From Lineus longissimus (lineage: Eukaryota > Nemertea > Pilidiophora > Heteronemertea > Lineidae): a stretch of 64,000 nt of DNA. Positions 1-12,004 of this stretch are shown one piece after another. A program made the position numbers and the translations under genes. The notes below the pieces were generated by a model. It was not told where the DNA came from. It worked only from the letters and a program-made list of their open reading frames with translations, and did no database searches. The stretch is from contig NC_088323.1 in the NCBI RefSeq assembly GCF_910592395.1, positions 7,566,001 through 7,630,000 of the forward strand, in the 5' to 3' direction. Each line of letters starts with the position of its first letter. Position 1 is the first letter of the stretch.

Positions 1-336
1 ACAAAGGCCAAGTCGAAACACCACCTCATAATAGTCGAACATTGTGGTGTCGGCGCCAACCCACTGTCTATCCAAATTGAACAAGATGAATGCCATCGGA
101 CGACCATTTGCATCGTCATGATCGTATCTCCCGTTTCTTGAATATTTAGAAACGCGGCTCTTAGATATCCGTGTACAATCATCATCGCATGCAACTAGCT
201 CATCGTTCCTACTTTCGAATGGCAGGTCACATGCTAAGTGGTTCATGGTTTGGTCTTCCAGCGCCATTAACAGCAAGTTTTTTAAATGTGTTCTTGGAAA
301 GCTACCAAATAACGGAAATATGCTTGATTGGCCTAC

Positions 337-1015
337 CTTGCTCGTACAACATACGTATACTCCGGTCATTCAGTAATCTGTCATACAACAGAAAAGATGA
401 AATCTCTCCGAAGTCAGTTTGACCTATTTGGATGAATCTTTCCGGCCACAGCCTTAGTGTCCAAGTACTAGTGGTCGTTGTTTGCCGATCACCGTTGATA
501 AACAATTCACGTTGTCTACCCGAACCACGCAATGCGTAAAAATACCATATATTGGCCCTTATCATTGCTTTAGAGACATTTGACTGAATTATTGAAATGC
601 CCCCTCGTTGCCCAATGGTCATCCTTAGCTCACAAGTATTATTTCCAAGACTACTTTCAAGGAATAAAATTCCAATATAAAGATATTGCCGTTGCCAATG
701 TTGCCAGCTGTGCAGAATAAAATGTTCACGACCTGTATGGCATATCCTCCGTGCATAAAATGCTATTGCAAATTTGTCCTTCAATGGCCCTGCAAACTTG
801 TTGTCAGTTAAGCTCTGGCCCTTGCCGCTAGGAGTCTGCCCAAATGACATGACAGTACCGAAGAGTCGTGATCCCACATAACTATATCGATGCTTCAGCT
901 TCCTGGTAAGACGAATCGCCCAGCAAACGAGAGATTTTATCTCAGTGGTCTGCGATGATGATATCGCAGTGATGCGCGATAAGAATATCGCCTGTCTGTG
1001 GCTGAATCCGGCCAT
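337..1015 (-). CDS. Gene C1 exon 1: signal peptide plus LamG-like domain (gene partial, exon 2 off the window)
   Basis: First exon of a secreted LamG-PAN protein, first copy. The start ATG at 1015 opens a signal-peptide-like segment, MAGFSHRQAIFLSRITAI, although an Arg breaks its hydrophobic core. The LamG/concanavalin A-like fold is shown by IWYFYALRGSGRQRELFING followed by IQIG and GEISSFLLYDRLLNDRSIR, the usual last strands of that family. The exon ends in codon phase 1 at a GTAGGC donor just after LYEQ. By comparison with the two complete copies, exon 2 should lie left of base 1. It differs from C2 exon 1 at two residues. An in-frame TGA upstream of 1120 limits any longer start. Confidence 0.7.
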
Positions 1016-3050
1016 CACAGCTTTCTTCTTATTAGACCCAGGTCTCTGCGATGGCCGATACTTGTCGAAGTCTCCTGTACATGTAGGCCTAATCACTGCG
1101 TGTAATAATAACTTGTGCATTTCTCATTTCTCGTTTGCCAATGTAGAAGTAAAAAGTGTCCTTCGTGAAAGAGTGTCCGGCCCTATTCTATTCTCAGGAA
1201 ATATGGTATATGATTCTAAAGCGGCCATGATCGTCAATACATAAGAGGGTGTTTAAAGCACAATAGAGTCCTTGTTTCCCGGACATTCTATCCCAGGACA
1301 CTTCAAACTTCTACACCGGCGCTTTAGAGGGTATTTAAATGAATGAGGTAAAATACGTTGGCCACGATAGTCGACAGTAAACATACTTAAACCCCCATTC
1401 GCAACCAACGTTAGTCGACCCTTATCTATTCTCAAGAATGGTCGGACAACTTTGGCTTTGCGAAGGTCGCTCACACGTTGCTGGCAGATGAGTAATTGCT
1501 CACGACAGATAAAATTGGGTCATGTGGTTGGATATCAATTGATACTTTAATCGATCGGGGTCCCCTTGGCCTCTCTTCTTAAAATGTACCAACAACTAGG
1601 AGAAAAGGGAGAACCATTGACTCCAATGTTTCCGGTATTCGCCAACATTCCATTTACTTGATCAACTGTAAATGTGACAAACGCGATCAGTTATGCAGGA
1701 CAATATCGCGCACGAATCAAAGAGATTTCTGTTTAAATGGAGACCCTTGGTAAAAAAACACCAAAAAAACCTACGAGGCTTGATCAAAGGAGAAATGTTC
1801 TAAACCTAGTACCTCGAGCTGAAATGCAGTGAAAGGCACGAAATGTATCGTGGACCAAAGACAGGATCGTGTTATTCTATCGTAAGACTTACTCGTTATC
1901 GATATTGCCATCAGTTCCATCCAAGTTGATAGTTAAAACTGCTGCAAAGAGTAGGTAAAATACTAAATGGTGCTTTATGGGACCATTGGTGATAAAACGT
2001 TTCTTTGTTGATGTTCCACTATCGGTATCATTTCCTTTAAGGGGACCATGTGAAGGAGCAAGGGGGTCCCACTATTCTTCCCCGCAAAATCGATGACGGA
2101 TACATAGGAGAGTACACGAAAATTCATGGTACCAGGAACAATACAAAAAAGTCATGATGTGCTCTGTGAAGTGCGGCATGATTGACGAGTGAGATACAGG
2201 GCAAGACCCAGAGCTCTCAGCAGAGGTGAGACCCATGAGCTAAGAAAAAAAAACTCGAGAAAAAAGTAGTATTCGAAGGAAGGAGAACCCGGACCATACC
2301 TATCGTACTGTTGGATTACCTTATGTGATTTTAGGAGACATTTTTCATGACTTCGACCGATCAAACGTTTCCCTGTGACCAAACGTGTCCCTTTCCATGA
2401 CGTTGCATTACAATGCAGTTTGGCTCTGGATGCCAGCGACGTCACGGAACGGGTAAGACGTGAGGGCATGATGTCATTCTAACAGTTAGAAATCAGTTTC
2501 CTTTTCCACCCTCGAGAAATAATTCCAGGGAATCAGTGAGAAGGAAATCTTGAAACACCAGTAGACGAGGATGGCTGCAAGACATAAAGATTCTTTTGGA
2601 AAGACAGTCTTGACGGCTCACACTAGATAATGAAAGCTTATCTTGCGTATTGATGACGAAGGTGATCTGAATGAAGACCGAAGAAATGATTACATTGTCA
2701 CAAAATGAATAAGACAAATGGTTCGAATGGTTAAGTCTGAGAACGAGAGCATCAACTGCCGTTGCTTCGTCAGCTCTGATTACGTCAGGATATTGTCAAG
2801 ATCAGACTCCATCTGGAAAGCAGTGCTTAGCTCGTCGTGATCAGGACTCAGCTACTGCCACATCGTCTGAACATAAACATTCTACAGCATGAAATATTGA
2901 ACAGTGAAAAAACACAGAATAGTTAAATAACACAAGTGACAGCCAGTTTAGAGCCTGAAAGGGTTAAAAAAGGTTTAAAAACAAATTGAATGTTCTAGAC
3001 AAGTAGGTAAACGATCTCAAGAATTTAAGAAGTTAAAAAGGGAAATGTTC
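1016..3050. other. 5' flank of gene C1, no recognised gene
   Basis: About 2 kb upstream of the minus-strand gene C1. Minus-strand reading frames of 73 and 105 codons (1253-1474, 2152-2469) recur in copy 2, but copy conservation here only reflects recent duplication. The first is shifted in copy 3 and neither resembles a family I know. Promoter elements of gene C should lie here, but no clear TATA box or initiator was found. Confidence 0.5.
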
Positions 3051-3059
3051 GCGCATTTC

Positions 3060-3275
3060 CTGAACCTGAACTAGAAAAACTAGAACCATTAACAGAGTTT
3101 GAAAGGCCTGAAGATCATCAAATCAGACTTTTTCTGGTGAGCAAAAACTAAATCCAACTTTATTGGCCAGGCGAAGTCTGAATTATGTCTCTGTAGCTGT
3201 GGTAGGGATTGCCTTTTGACATTACCATTTACTTCTATAAGTTAAAGAAAGGACAGCAAAGCTTGATTAAGAAAC
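3060..3275 (+). pseudogene. Relic encoding a membrane segment, copy 1
   Basis: Plus-strand remnant matching the better copy at 27320-27542. It has lost a base near 3110 and gained one near 3215, so the frame is broken. It is cut at its right end by the TTAA element that begins at 3280. See the copy 3 entry for the visible features. Confidence 0.35.
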
Positions 3276-3279
3276 TTAA

Positions 3280-3910
3280 TGGTCACCTGTAACTCTTTTT
3301 AACTCAGGAAAAAGTAAAAGGGCATAAGATAACAAACACAGTGGTGAAAACCGCATGAATATCGAACTACCCATCTTCAAGTTATGGCAGCTATAAAATT
3401 CAAACATTCCGGGTGGTGTAGGAAGAACAAACTGATGATGTAGATTGTGCTGTACTAAAATAAAGTTTTTTATAGTTTCATGCCTATATTTTAAAATTGT
3501 ACATTAACATGTTCACTAAAAGCTCATATCGGTGACAAGATAATTAGAATATAAGCATGAAACTATATAAACTTTATTTCAGTACAGCACATGTACATCA
3601 TCAATTTGTTCTTCCTGTACCACCCTGGAATGTTTGAATTACATACTGTTCACTAAAAGCTCATACCTGTGACAAGGTAGTTAGAATATAAGCATGAAAC
3701 TATGAAAGCTTTATTTCAGCATACAGCACAATCATGCACATCATCAATTTGTTCTTCCTGCACCACCCTGGAATATTAGAATTACATACTGCTATAACTT
3801 TAAGATGAGTAGTTTGATTTTTATGCGATTTTCACACTTCCGTTTCTTATGTTATGCCCTATTATTTATACCCCAAGTTAAAATTTTAATAAAAGCGTTT
3901 CAGGTCACCT
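3280..3910. mobile_element. TTAA-flanked long-inverted-repeat MITE A, copy 1
   Basis: 631-base element flanked by TTAA at 3276-3279 and 3911-3914. The ends are TGGTCACCTGTAAC on the left and the reverse of AGGTCACCTGAAACG on the right. Inverted repeats run well inwards, and a module of about 100 bases (around 3546-3650 and 3690-3790) is present twice. No coding capacity. TTAA target duplication fits Kolobok or piggyBac-like transposases acting in trans; the termini suit Kolobok better. Confidence 0.75.
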
Positions 3911-3914
3911 TTAA

Positions 3915-4819
3915 ACCCATCATTAAATCTGAAAGACCAGAAAAGTCAGAGAGAGTAAAAAATGATAATAAAAGCAACATTTGTTCAATGGAATGATTGG
4001 AAAATACATGAGCCAGATTGTAAATAAGGAACATTTTACAATAAATGATGAGAATGGTAACTTTCACTGTATTGAACTCAATCGGGGATTGGCCATGAGG
4101 CTCTTGGTTCCATCTGTGAACAATTCAGTTTCTACTCGGTTCCCTATGGTTTTCGCAAGTCTTTCCGTAGAAAGCATTGTTCATCAACTTGAAGTAGTCT
4201 TTATCAAAATCAGTAGTAGAAACTATCCTTCTTTCTGTGTTGAACTCAATGTAGGACGCCAACCACTTTGACTGCTTGAACCGGATTTATACACAACGAA
4301 CCTTCTTTAGGTCAATTCCTTGCTTTAAGTAAAACTGTAGAATGCACTATGTAGTTGGTCTTATCTTTCTGTGCCAGGCGGGATCATCATTTCTACCTTT
4401 GATCTTTTTTCATTACCTAGTAACTCTCTCTGGTAATTACTGAGTAAAGAGAGATTCAGGACAGAATGGAAAGTTCTTTGATTCGAACTTGACGTTAAGG
4501 GCAAGTCAAAGCAACTTCTATGAAAAATCCTGCTTCACTGTTTTCAGGAATTGACATCATATGCTCTTCAATTATCGTTTCAAAGTTTCCTTCCATCATT
4601 TCAAAATTGCCGTAAGGCTTGGGTTCCATCATTGCCCAACCGTAAAGGTTATTTGCATCAATGAAGAGTAGCTTGTGGTGGTTCGCCTTGACGTTTCTTG
4701 TTCCCACTATGCCAGAAATGCCTCCTCTATTGCTTTTTCAATATTAAGTAAAATGTTGCAATCTGTCAGTAGTTCGAGATTTATTTCAGTGTATTTCAAC
4801 CCGCCTGCCAAGTTAGTTT
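3915..4819 (-). pseudogene. Type-B DNA polymerase relic, polymerase part, copy 1
   Basis: Fragment of a protein-primed type-B DNA polymerase (DNA_pol_B_2 family, as in Polinton/Maverick elements, adinto-like viruses and linear plasmids). The minus strand shows the motif IDANNLYGWAM near 4640. Downstream text resembling KLMKNAFYGKT is visible in frame in copy 2 but out of frame here: one extra G near 4147 shifts the frame, and stops occur between the two parts. It is bounded on both sides by TTAA-type miniature elements. An old, non-functional element copy. Confidence 0.8.
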
Positions 4820-5366
4820 GGTGACCTGAAACTCTTTTATTAAAATTTTAACTTTGGGTATAAATAATAGGGCATAACGTAAGAAGCAGAAGTGTGAAAA
4901 CTGCATGAAAATCAAACTAGTCATCTTAAAGTTACAGCAGTATGTAATTCAAACATTACCGGTTCTGTTGGAAAAACAACTGCTGTCGGAGTGGCGCAAT
5001 GGTAACATCAGCGCCTGCCACATCTAAGTCCTGGGGTTGATTCCCGGTCAGTCCCAGTACACTCATTTCCTAGAGAGGGCAACTCTCCTCAACAGCGTAG
5101 GTTACTCTAGAGGGTCCCTGGTTTCCTCCTACTTACAATACAATGGGCCAATATTGTTTATAGAGCTAATAATGTCCTTGTTGACGCTCAGCTCTCAACT
5201 CAATATATTTTTACAAATTCATGATGTACATAACTGTGCTGTATACTAAAAATAAAGTTTTGATATTTTCATGCTTATATTCTAATTACTGTGTCACAGG
5301 TATGAGCTTTTAGTGAACATGTTGATGTACAATTTTAAGATATAGGCATGAAAGTATGAAAAAACT
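4820..5366. mobile_element. MITE B, copy 1, right end deleted
   Basis: Starts with GGTGACCTGAAACTC, and its first 140 bases are the reverse complement of the right part of MITE A (3750-3910). It split the polymerase gene, since polymerase sequence continues on both sides. Compared with copy 3 (27543-28722) the right terminal repeat and about 290 bases are missing, with the junction near 5366. It contains the SINE at 4985-5235. Confidence 0.65.
4985..5235 (+). repeat. tRNA-Gly-derived SINE, copy 1
   Basis: The head GGAGTGGCGCAATGGTAACA, the segment GCGCCTGCCACATCT and the B-box-like GGGTTGATTCCCGG match a tRNA-Gly(GCC) in order and spacing, so this is a SINE with a tRNA-Gly promoter region (A and B boxes). 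The body of about 180 bases that follows is not assigned to a named SINE family. The same insertion is in all three tandem copies, so it predates the triplication. Confidence 0.75.
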
Positions 5367-5367
5367 T

Positions 5368-5712
5368 GAATTTTCGGTGATTTCTGATCTTTAAATGATC
5401 CCACATTCTTTTTGCCTCTTGGTAAACTGAATCGTTTACCATTTCATTTCGTTCGTCAAAGAACATAAACGTCTCCAAGTACGTTGAATGAATTAGGAAC
5501 TTTCTTAACAGCTTGAAATCCTAAGTATTGGGAAACTGCTGTCTTGTAATTTTGAAGTCATCACCTACAATTGTTTTGGTTATGTTTTCTAAGCTGGACT
5601 GAAAGAATACGCACGAGTCTAAAAATCTAACACAACTGAACCTAAATGAAACGACTTCTTCTGAGGTTTCAGAAAGTATTTTAAGTTTCTTGTGCGATGG
5701 CAGTTTAGTCAT
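5368..5712 (-). pseudogene. Type-B DNA polymerase relic, exonuclease part, copy 1
   Basis: Minus-strand fragment containing VRFLDSCVFFQSSLENI, the usual 'FIDS..FL..SLD.L' stretch of the exonuclease region of type-B (protein-primed) polymerases. A frameshift follows near 5521, after which text like NEMVNDSVYQEAKRMWDH continues the same region. It is separated from the polymerase part by MITE B. A decayed element, not a host replication gene. Confidence 0.7.
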
Positions 5713-6239
5713 TTAATCTCTAATGGAGAGGTAAGAATCGTAATTACTAAGATTGTGATGGACACTGGAACGAACATGGCTTTCTTCTAATTCAGGTTGC
5801 AAGACTGGTGAGCAGCTTCTCTGTCGTTTCCATTGCAGTGATTGTGATCTTTGACTCTGTCATAAGCTAGCAGCTGATTGCATCAGTAAGAGTTTGTTTC
5901 TTCACAAATTTCTCACAATCTTCGTCTGTTATGATGAGAGGAATTTTCGAGTTCAGTCGATTGGAGAATATTGCTTCTAGTATAATTAACCAGCTACATG
6001 AATCATCTACAGCATCAGCACCCCTGTAAACTGTGTACTCACTCCTGTAGATGTTTGGGTAGTCAGGCTACAGCATCCCTTTGGATTTATGCGAATTTAT
6101 TGTCTACCCATAAAGTAGTAAATCCCTAACCCTACACCACTCAATCCTAAAATAATACAAAGGTACTCGTAAGTCTACATTTCAGAACTTAGCTGGTAGT
6201 AGCCACTTCATTGTGATCTTTTAGGAATTCCTATTTGAT

Positions 6240-6540
6240 GATTTGGGTTTGTATATTGTACAATGTAAGTGCGGTGTCAGCATGTCTAAGGTTCACAGCT
6301 ACCTCATTTTCTCTCTTTTATTCAAGGTTAACGAGGTCAATGATGACTTTTCTATGTTCCTCCAATTCGGTTGAGACTTTCTGTTAAGGCCTTCTGTAAT
6401 TCTTCTTGTGCCAAATTGTGTCTTTTCATTTCTGCTTCATAACCGTTCTTGCCTTGTGCTTTGAAAAGGTAACCAGAACCAGTGAATGCTAATTCATTAA
6501 CCATTCCAGAGCCAATCATCATAGCAATGTTCGCCATTTG
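6240..6540 (-). pseudogene. Small element-encoded protein relic, copy 1
   Basis: The minus-strand frame starts MANIAMMIGSGMVNELAFTG and continues with ELQKAL. Proteins opening this way with a Gly-rich membrane-like N terminus and a charged helix occur beside type-B polymerases in Polinton-like elements; that link is from memory. The copy here is frame-shifted after residue 49 compared with copy 2. Confidence 0.4.
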
Positions 6541-6565
6541 ATTTAGTGTATTTCCAAGAATTACA

Positions 6566-7351
6566 CTATTGCCTTTCGGTGTTAGTGGGTATTGGTAACA
6601 ACCGAACTGTATTGGCCAGTCGAAGATTGAACTGACAATTGGTGTTGTACGTCAAAACCATTTTAAGGTCAACAATGTCATTGAGCTCATCAGTTAAGCG
6701 GATGTTAATCTTGTTGAATCTTGATTTGCGTGGTATTTCTATTGGCCTATTTAAGGAATTTACTATGGTATCTCCCAGGTTAGCTTCCTTCACGATCGGT
6801 TTCAAGGCTTGTACATAATATGGTGGCTCACCATTTTTGAGTACATTATTAGAATTGACTATGTGACAGTGAAAAAGAAAATAGTTCATTGGTCTAAGAT
6901 TGATGTGCCTGTCGCTTACAATTTCACCTTCTTCTGAAAAATAAGGCTTTAACGAATGTTTAAAGCCGAGCAAGTCATTGCTCTTTTCAACAATCATGAT
7001 TTGATAACGCTCCTTATTAAACGCATTATTAATAGTATTACCAATGTGCTATTCTACATCAAATCTAACAACACTTCTACTTAAACTGTTATCCTTTAGA
7101 ATTGATCCGAAAACACTCTTGGAAAACTTTGCAGAGACCATCTGGTATTGTAATACTTTTTATTCTAAATCCCTCACCTTGAATTCGTTATTTTTTCTAG
7201 CTTCGCCAATGTCGTGGAATGTACAAAGTATCCCTGCATAAGTCAAACTGATGTTACTGGCATTATGAATTTCTGAGTTAAGATGTACGGGCACATCACT
7301 TGAATTCTGTTCTGGGCAGTCACTAGAATCGATATGTAGCACAGTTTTCAT
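6566..7351 (-). pseudogene. Capsid-type protein relic of a Polinton-like element, copy 1
   Basis: Two minus-strand reading segments (7160-7351 and 6566-6997) appear to be one broken gene with stops between them. The C-terminal FNKINIRLTDELNDIVDL resembles the 'I.I.D..G..V.F' tail of a penton/minor-capsid-like protein encoded next to type-B polymerases in Polinton-like elements. The family link is by recall and needs a profile search. Confidence 0.45.
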
Positions 7352-7931
7352 GTATTCTATTCAATATCCTCATTGTAGCTCTTCTTAATAATAAGGGCAC
7401 GATTACAGGAGATATCTTGCTATTCGTTCAAAAGGAACCCGTACAACCCTGTTTCGTTCATAAACTGTGGGTCGGGCCCAGGAATTTTGATGAATAAATC
7501 ATACTTCTCGCAAATAAGCATATCGCTATTATGCAAGCCGGGGTAAGTGATATGATGAATGACGCTTTAATGAGATGAGAGGGATAATCTATTCTTTATC
7601 TATTTTGGACCAATCAAATTGATCCGGCTCTCGCATAACAGTTGCAAGTAGCAAGTTTGACGCAGATTGGACTCACATAAAAACTACCTTTTATACTAAC
7701 ACACGTTGTAGACAGTAATTAGCAACCCAATGGAACAAGTTTTTTCGCCAAACAATGATAATTTAAACGATTTTTATAGTTTGTCCAGGTGAGGGATTCC
7801 GTAGTTAAATATGTGTGGCAGTTTAGGTGCGAAAACGCAGTAAATGTAAGTTAGAGTGCCGACCTTGAATACACAATATATAGATACGCTTTTCGACAAG
7901 CTGGGGCTTTGATTCTCCAGGGTGTTTTCCA

Positions 7932-8770
7932 CGGCTTACTGGACTTTGCGCAATATTTCGCCAAAAAAGTATGCTACGCAACGGTCCATAGGTGACTTTT
8001 CCTATTCATAATACACAGCCTGTCCATCCTAGATCGTGGTTACATGGGGAGTAATCGTTGTAAAATTAGGCCAAACGCAAAGACAGTTAACCCGGGTACC
8101 ACTATGTTTACGATGCGAACAAGCCGTGTAAGTCATTATCAGCATTTTTTCATTGAACATTTGCGGGTAGCAGCATAACGGTAAACAGGTTCACATCATA
8201 TTCAGACAACGGCTTGTAACGGCCATACAGGAATCGATTCCTATCAAAAACCGACGGTCACAACTATTTGCTTGCTGAGAGTATACATTACGCGCATACA
8301 TTACATTCAGACATTTGAGCTTCTAAGCTTTGAGAAATAACAGTTCATGTGCGAATTTGGCATGTAATTTTGGTAATTTACGTGAGTACATTTTCAACCC
8401 CGAAAAGTGTGAAGTGAAGTTATGCTTTTATTTAGTAAAAATCGGTAGGCATGTCCAACAAGACATGTGTCTCAGCTGCCTGGGTGGGTGTGGGTCATCA
8501 CTCAAAAGTCGTTCTCTGCAATGCATGCGCTGCAAGCACTGCGTGTGTGTTTGATTTGTGTATACAATGTACGTTACCCTCTCTACTTCAAATGAATGAA
8601 CCGCATAAGGGTTTGATTAATTAATTGTTTGTCGTACCTTCTTCGATCGAGGTCCGAACAAATTTTCAGGCTAGAGATCACCATCTTATGAAGCACTCCC
8701 CGGGGTAAAACATAATGGTTGTTCCCCCATTTCGCTCGTTTCGTTTCGTTGCGCAAAGTCCAGTAAGCCG
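7932..8770. mobile_element. 839-base inverted-repeat transposon, copy 1
   Basis: The ends are CGGCTTACTGGACTTTGCGC and its reverse complement, flanked by TTTTCCA on both sides (7925-7931, 8771-8777). Copy 3 keeps a near-empty site around 31674. The 7 to 8 base target duplication suggests a hAT-like non-autonomous element. No transposase reading frame inside. Confidence 0.8.
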
Positions 8771-8777
8771 TTTTCCA

Positions 8778-11038
8778 CTGTGTTGTTCACTGGCATTGCG
8801 CTGAGTGGAGCAAACAGCAACAGCGAATCTTGACACTGTATCGCCCTGCTTCATTCACTAAATGCTGGCAAATTCATCCTATATCTGTACAGTACATAGT
8901 TACAAGAGATAACATTGCTTATTATGAAATTAACCTACCTCCCCGTCCCGATGGGACATACGGCTTCACCCGTCTGCTGTTATTTCTGTGCATGCATGCA
9001 CTCAGAGAAATTAAAAACACATATATCTCTGTCGGGCGTTTCATCTCGCCGCTTTTTAGCTGCGTGGCTGAGGTACGTCACGATCGAATGCACATTATAA
9101 ACTGTTTATTGCCATTCCGATTTCTTGAGTCTTCGATTACTCCAAGAAAAAAATCGAATCAAGCAATAGGGAAGCCCAATAAAGCAGCGCGATTTCGATC
9201 GAATCCGGCTGTAACACATTGACCAACAGACAATTTTGGGGACTAACTTGAAAAGCAATCAGAAAATCAGTCCAACATGACGACGAAACTATTCGTGAGC
9301 TGAATGAGTGCAGCTCACTTCATTGTATTCGCTATGTCGCCAACATGTGTTACGCCGTGTCTCTGCGTAAGGATGTCATCTCCGAGAAATATCTTCAGTT
9401 ACATCAGAGGCCTCTTACATTGTATCTGCACCATGCAGTATTAGTCACAAATACATGTAAAAGATAAATCGAGAGCATTCTCGTGAATGGGTCAATTTCG
9501 AATTGACGGTCGAATTGAGCGACTAATTCCAATACGTGAATATCCATTTGGTCAGTTCCAATATTGTACGTCCGAATACTGAAGATGAGCTGTAAATTGA
9601 AATGGGCATTAAAAAACTCAGCATTTGAGGTGAAATCTTCGAGGTGACAGAATAGTCAAATGTTGATGCTTTTCCATGTTTTCTCCTTGCATTGCCTTCA
9701 TCTTGGCGGCGGATTCTTTACAGAAATAGAAAAGGCGAATTAGCATACCTCATTAGAATTATATGGAATATGGGTGTGAACAGCAGTTTGAATAGACTTA
9801 AGCATGTTTAGACCGAAAATCAGCATTTTAAGGACATTTTTGTTGCCTTGGTAATGCCATTTCAGTGATCAGATGTGGGCTTGTGTTTTTGCCTCAGATA
9901 CAGTATTTGTCACATCTGATACAATGTACAAAATTGGCATCAATTTGATATAATTTAAATCCCGTTTTCCCAGATCTACTAACTGATACGCTATGTCTTC
10001 GACATAAAAAATCGATGGATGAAACTCTAGGTAAAGTCAAGAGTACATATTCTTGTTTGTGTCACCTAACGCTTCGGCTGTAATCTCACGAGCTTTCTCC
10101 TGTTGGTGTCATTTAACATTAGCAGCCCCACGTAAGCGCATTGTCACTAGAGGAAAAATGGATTGTATAGTTTAGGAGCTTATTAGAGAAAGAAAGAATG
10201 TTTCGACCCATAGTTTCAATACTGCAACAGCAGTATTGCAAATGTTTCGTATTGATATTCAGTTTCATAATATCGATCATTTGGTCGTTTGTTATATTAC
10301 AAGTATCATGATCACACTAGTCTATCGTTGCTTATCTCGAAGATAAATATTTCTTGTGTGCTCTTTGATATAAATCGTCTATGCGATATGTGAATATGAT
10401 AGTGCCCATCTTATATTTTATCAGTAAGATTTATTTTTATATCTAACCCTCTATCAGTATGAAGAGCACTTTTCTAAACTGCTTCGGATTAATATTTTTA
10501 CTTTAACTTGTCTATCAGTGATATAGTTAGCGCTGCAAAACATTGTCACCTACCACTTCCCGAACTTATGACAAATAATGATAAAACGCATATTTCTACG
10601 GCGCCTTTCCGTGGGGTATACCAAGAACAAGGTGCCACCGCTCCATATACCCTTTCGAATAGAAATGTTTTCAACTCTGCCTAGAATTTGTCAATGTCAG
10701 TGTTCTGTTCGCAATGAACAGGGCAACGCGTTCCATTGTTTTGGACCACAGATGGGAAAAGCTGTCTCCCTTCAAATTAACACCAAACTAAGCATTGAAG
10801 TTTAGATTTATTGCATTTATTACCTTAAGGGGGTGATTTTTTTGTTTCTCTCTCTTGGCGTGATTACCGAGAAAGCGACTGCTGTGGTATATTACTCGAG
10901 CTAAAACCCGTACATCCATAATGTATCATTTTTGCAGAGAGCACTTTTTGAAACAGATGTTCATCATTCCTTTAATATAAGTAAATCTTACGAAAAATAT
11001 GGCGTGTATGAGTACTTAGTATACTGTAACTCAACTCA
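8778..11038. other. Unit spacer, copy 1, no recognised gene
   Basis: A plus-strand frame of 130 codons at 8830-9222 persists in all three copies (127 at 21321, 135 at 31733) but resembles nothing I know and has no clear signal or domain. The rest is AT-rich with no coding pattern. The sequence near 10968 matches the probable poly(A) hexamer region of gene C described at 23668. Confidence 0.4.
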
Positions 11039-11042
11039 TTAA

Positions 11043-11997
11043 AGGCCATATATCAAGGTTTGAAAACATGCTTGATACTCATGAAATATGTTGAGGGTTA
11101 AAAAAACAAGATCCCAGACATTAAAAAAATTCTAATAATAAAGTCATTATTTAGTTATTTCAATTTTCAATTTTAAACTATTTGAATTTCCCACCACACA
11201 CAACTTTAGTGCAACTGCCGTGCAACGTTAGATAGGCCTAGATGTCAGATAACAATAATCTGTCATTGACAGTGGCTGTCACTGACACTGACCTGTGTCG
11301 CTGTCACCTTACTATGGCTGGAACACAAGAAGACACTATGCGGTATCACAGGCCCCAATGGGGCCTACACATTATGTATAACAACCGACCTCAGCAGCCT
11401 CAGGCATTAAATGCAATTGACATGGTTGGAACAGCTGTTTTTAACAAGTGGCATTTAATATTCAGTTGGATGCAGATATCCGGCTTCATGTGATAATCCG
11501 TATCGATAAAGTGATCACTGCAAAGTTTGGCCGAAGGCCCAGGCTTCCAACACTCCAAACGTTTGCACTTCCGAATCCACAGCTTCCTCCTCTCTCGTTC
11601 AACTGGCTTTGGAAATTCATGAAAATGGGTCCCATCCGTCATTCGATTGTTCTTTGTGCTAGCCTTGACACAATTCGGAGCCACACAATACACCATAGTG
11701 AATGAAACACATTACTTCCAGGTGTGCATAATTAATTAAGGCCCTCCTGCTTTTATGATTGCATGACATGTACAGATGACCTGATCTACATCACAACTTT
11801 TGCTGAACCCGCCGCCTGGCTCTAACAAGCCAATTGCTAGCCTGATCAGGTAATCAAGTTGTCAAACACATAATTGGCTATATCTTCAAAATGGATGGAG
11901 CTAATTGCATTTGGTTTTCTGTATTGTATAAAGTGTTAGGTACACTTTTGAAATCGTCTTACAGCAGAAAATGGCAAAAAACCTTGATATATGACCT
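11043..11997. mobile_element. Kolobok-type non-autonomous transposon with a THAP gene
   Basis: 955-base insertion found only in copy 1. The terminal inverted repeats are AGGCCATATATCAAGGTT and, reversed, AGGTCATATATCAAGGTT. It is flanked by TTAA at 11039-11042 and 11998-12001; copy 2 keeps the empty site with a single TTAA near 23738. TTAA duplication together with a THAP domain is the combination known for the Kolobok superfamily. The right end lies 3 bases beyond the stop codon of gene C2. Confidence 0.88.
11400..11696 (-). CDS. THAP-domain protein inside the transposon
   Basis: A 98-residue frame that is almost a bare THAP zinc finger: the pair YCVAPNC, then HEFPK, a conserved Trp in RKLWIRKC, the second zinc pair in LCSDHF, and the closing AVPT box in KTAVPTM. 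These are the C2CH ligands and fold residues of the family, which binds DNA in P-element and Kolobok transposases. No catalytic DDE domain follows, so it is the DNA-binding end of a transposase left in an internally deleted element. It might still bind the element's ends. It is on the same strand as the neighbouring gene C2. Confidence 0.85.
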   Translation of the reverse strand: MVYCVAPNCVKASTKNNRMTDGTHFHEFPKPVERERRKLWIRKCKRLECWKPGPSAKLCSDHFIDTDYHMKPDICIQLNIKCHLLKTAVPTMSIAFNA

Positions 11998-12004
11998 TTA
12001 AGCA

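Noticed and set aside
945-1244. Plus-strand 99-codon frame recurring in each unit
   Set aside because: Antisense to gene C exon 1; the minus strand carries a signal peptide and LamG pattern, so this is a shadow.
4985-5052. Functional tRNA-Gly gene
   Set aside because: tRNA-like only; arms mispair and it continues into a SINE body within a MITE, in all three copies.
8830-9222. Conserved plus-strand gene in each unit
   Set aside because: Conservation among recent tandem copies is not evidence of coding; no domain, signal or composition supports it.
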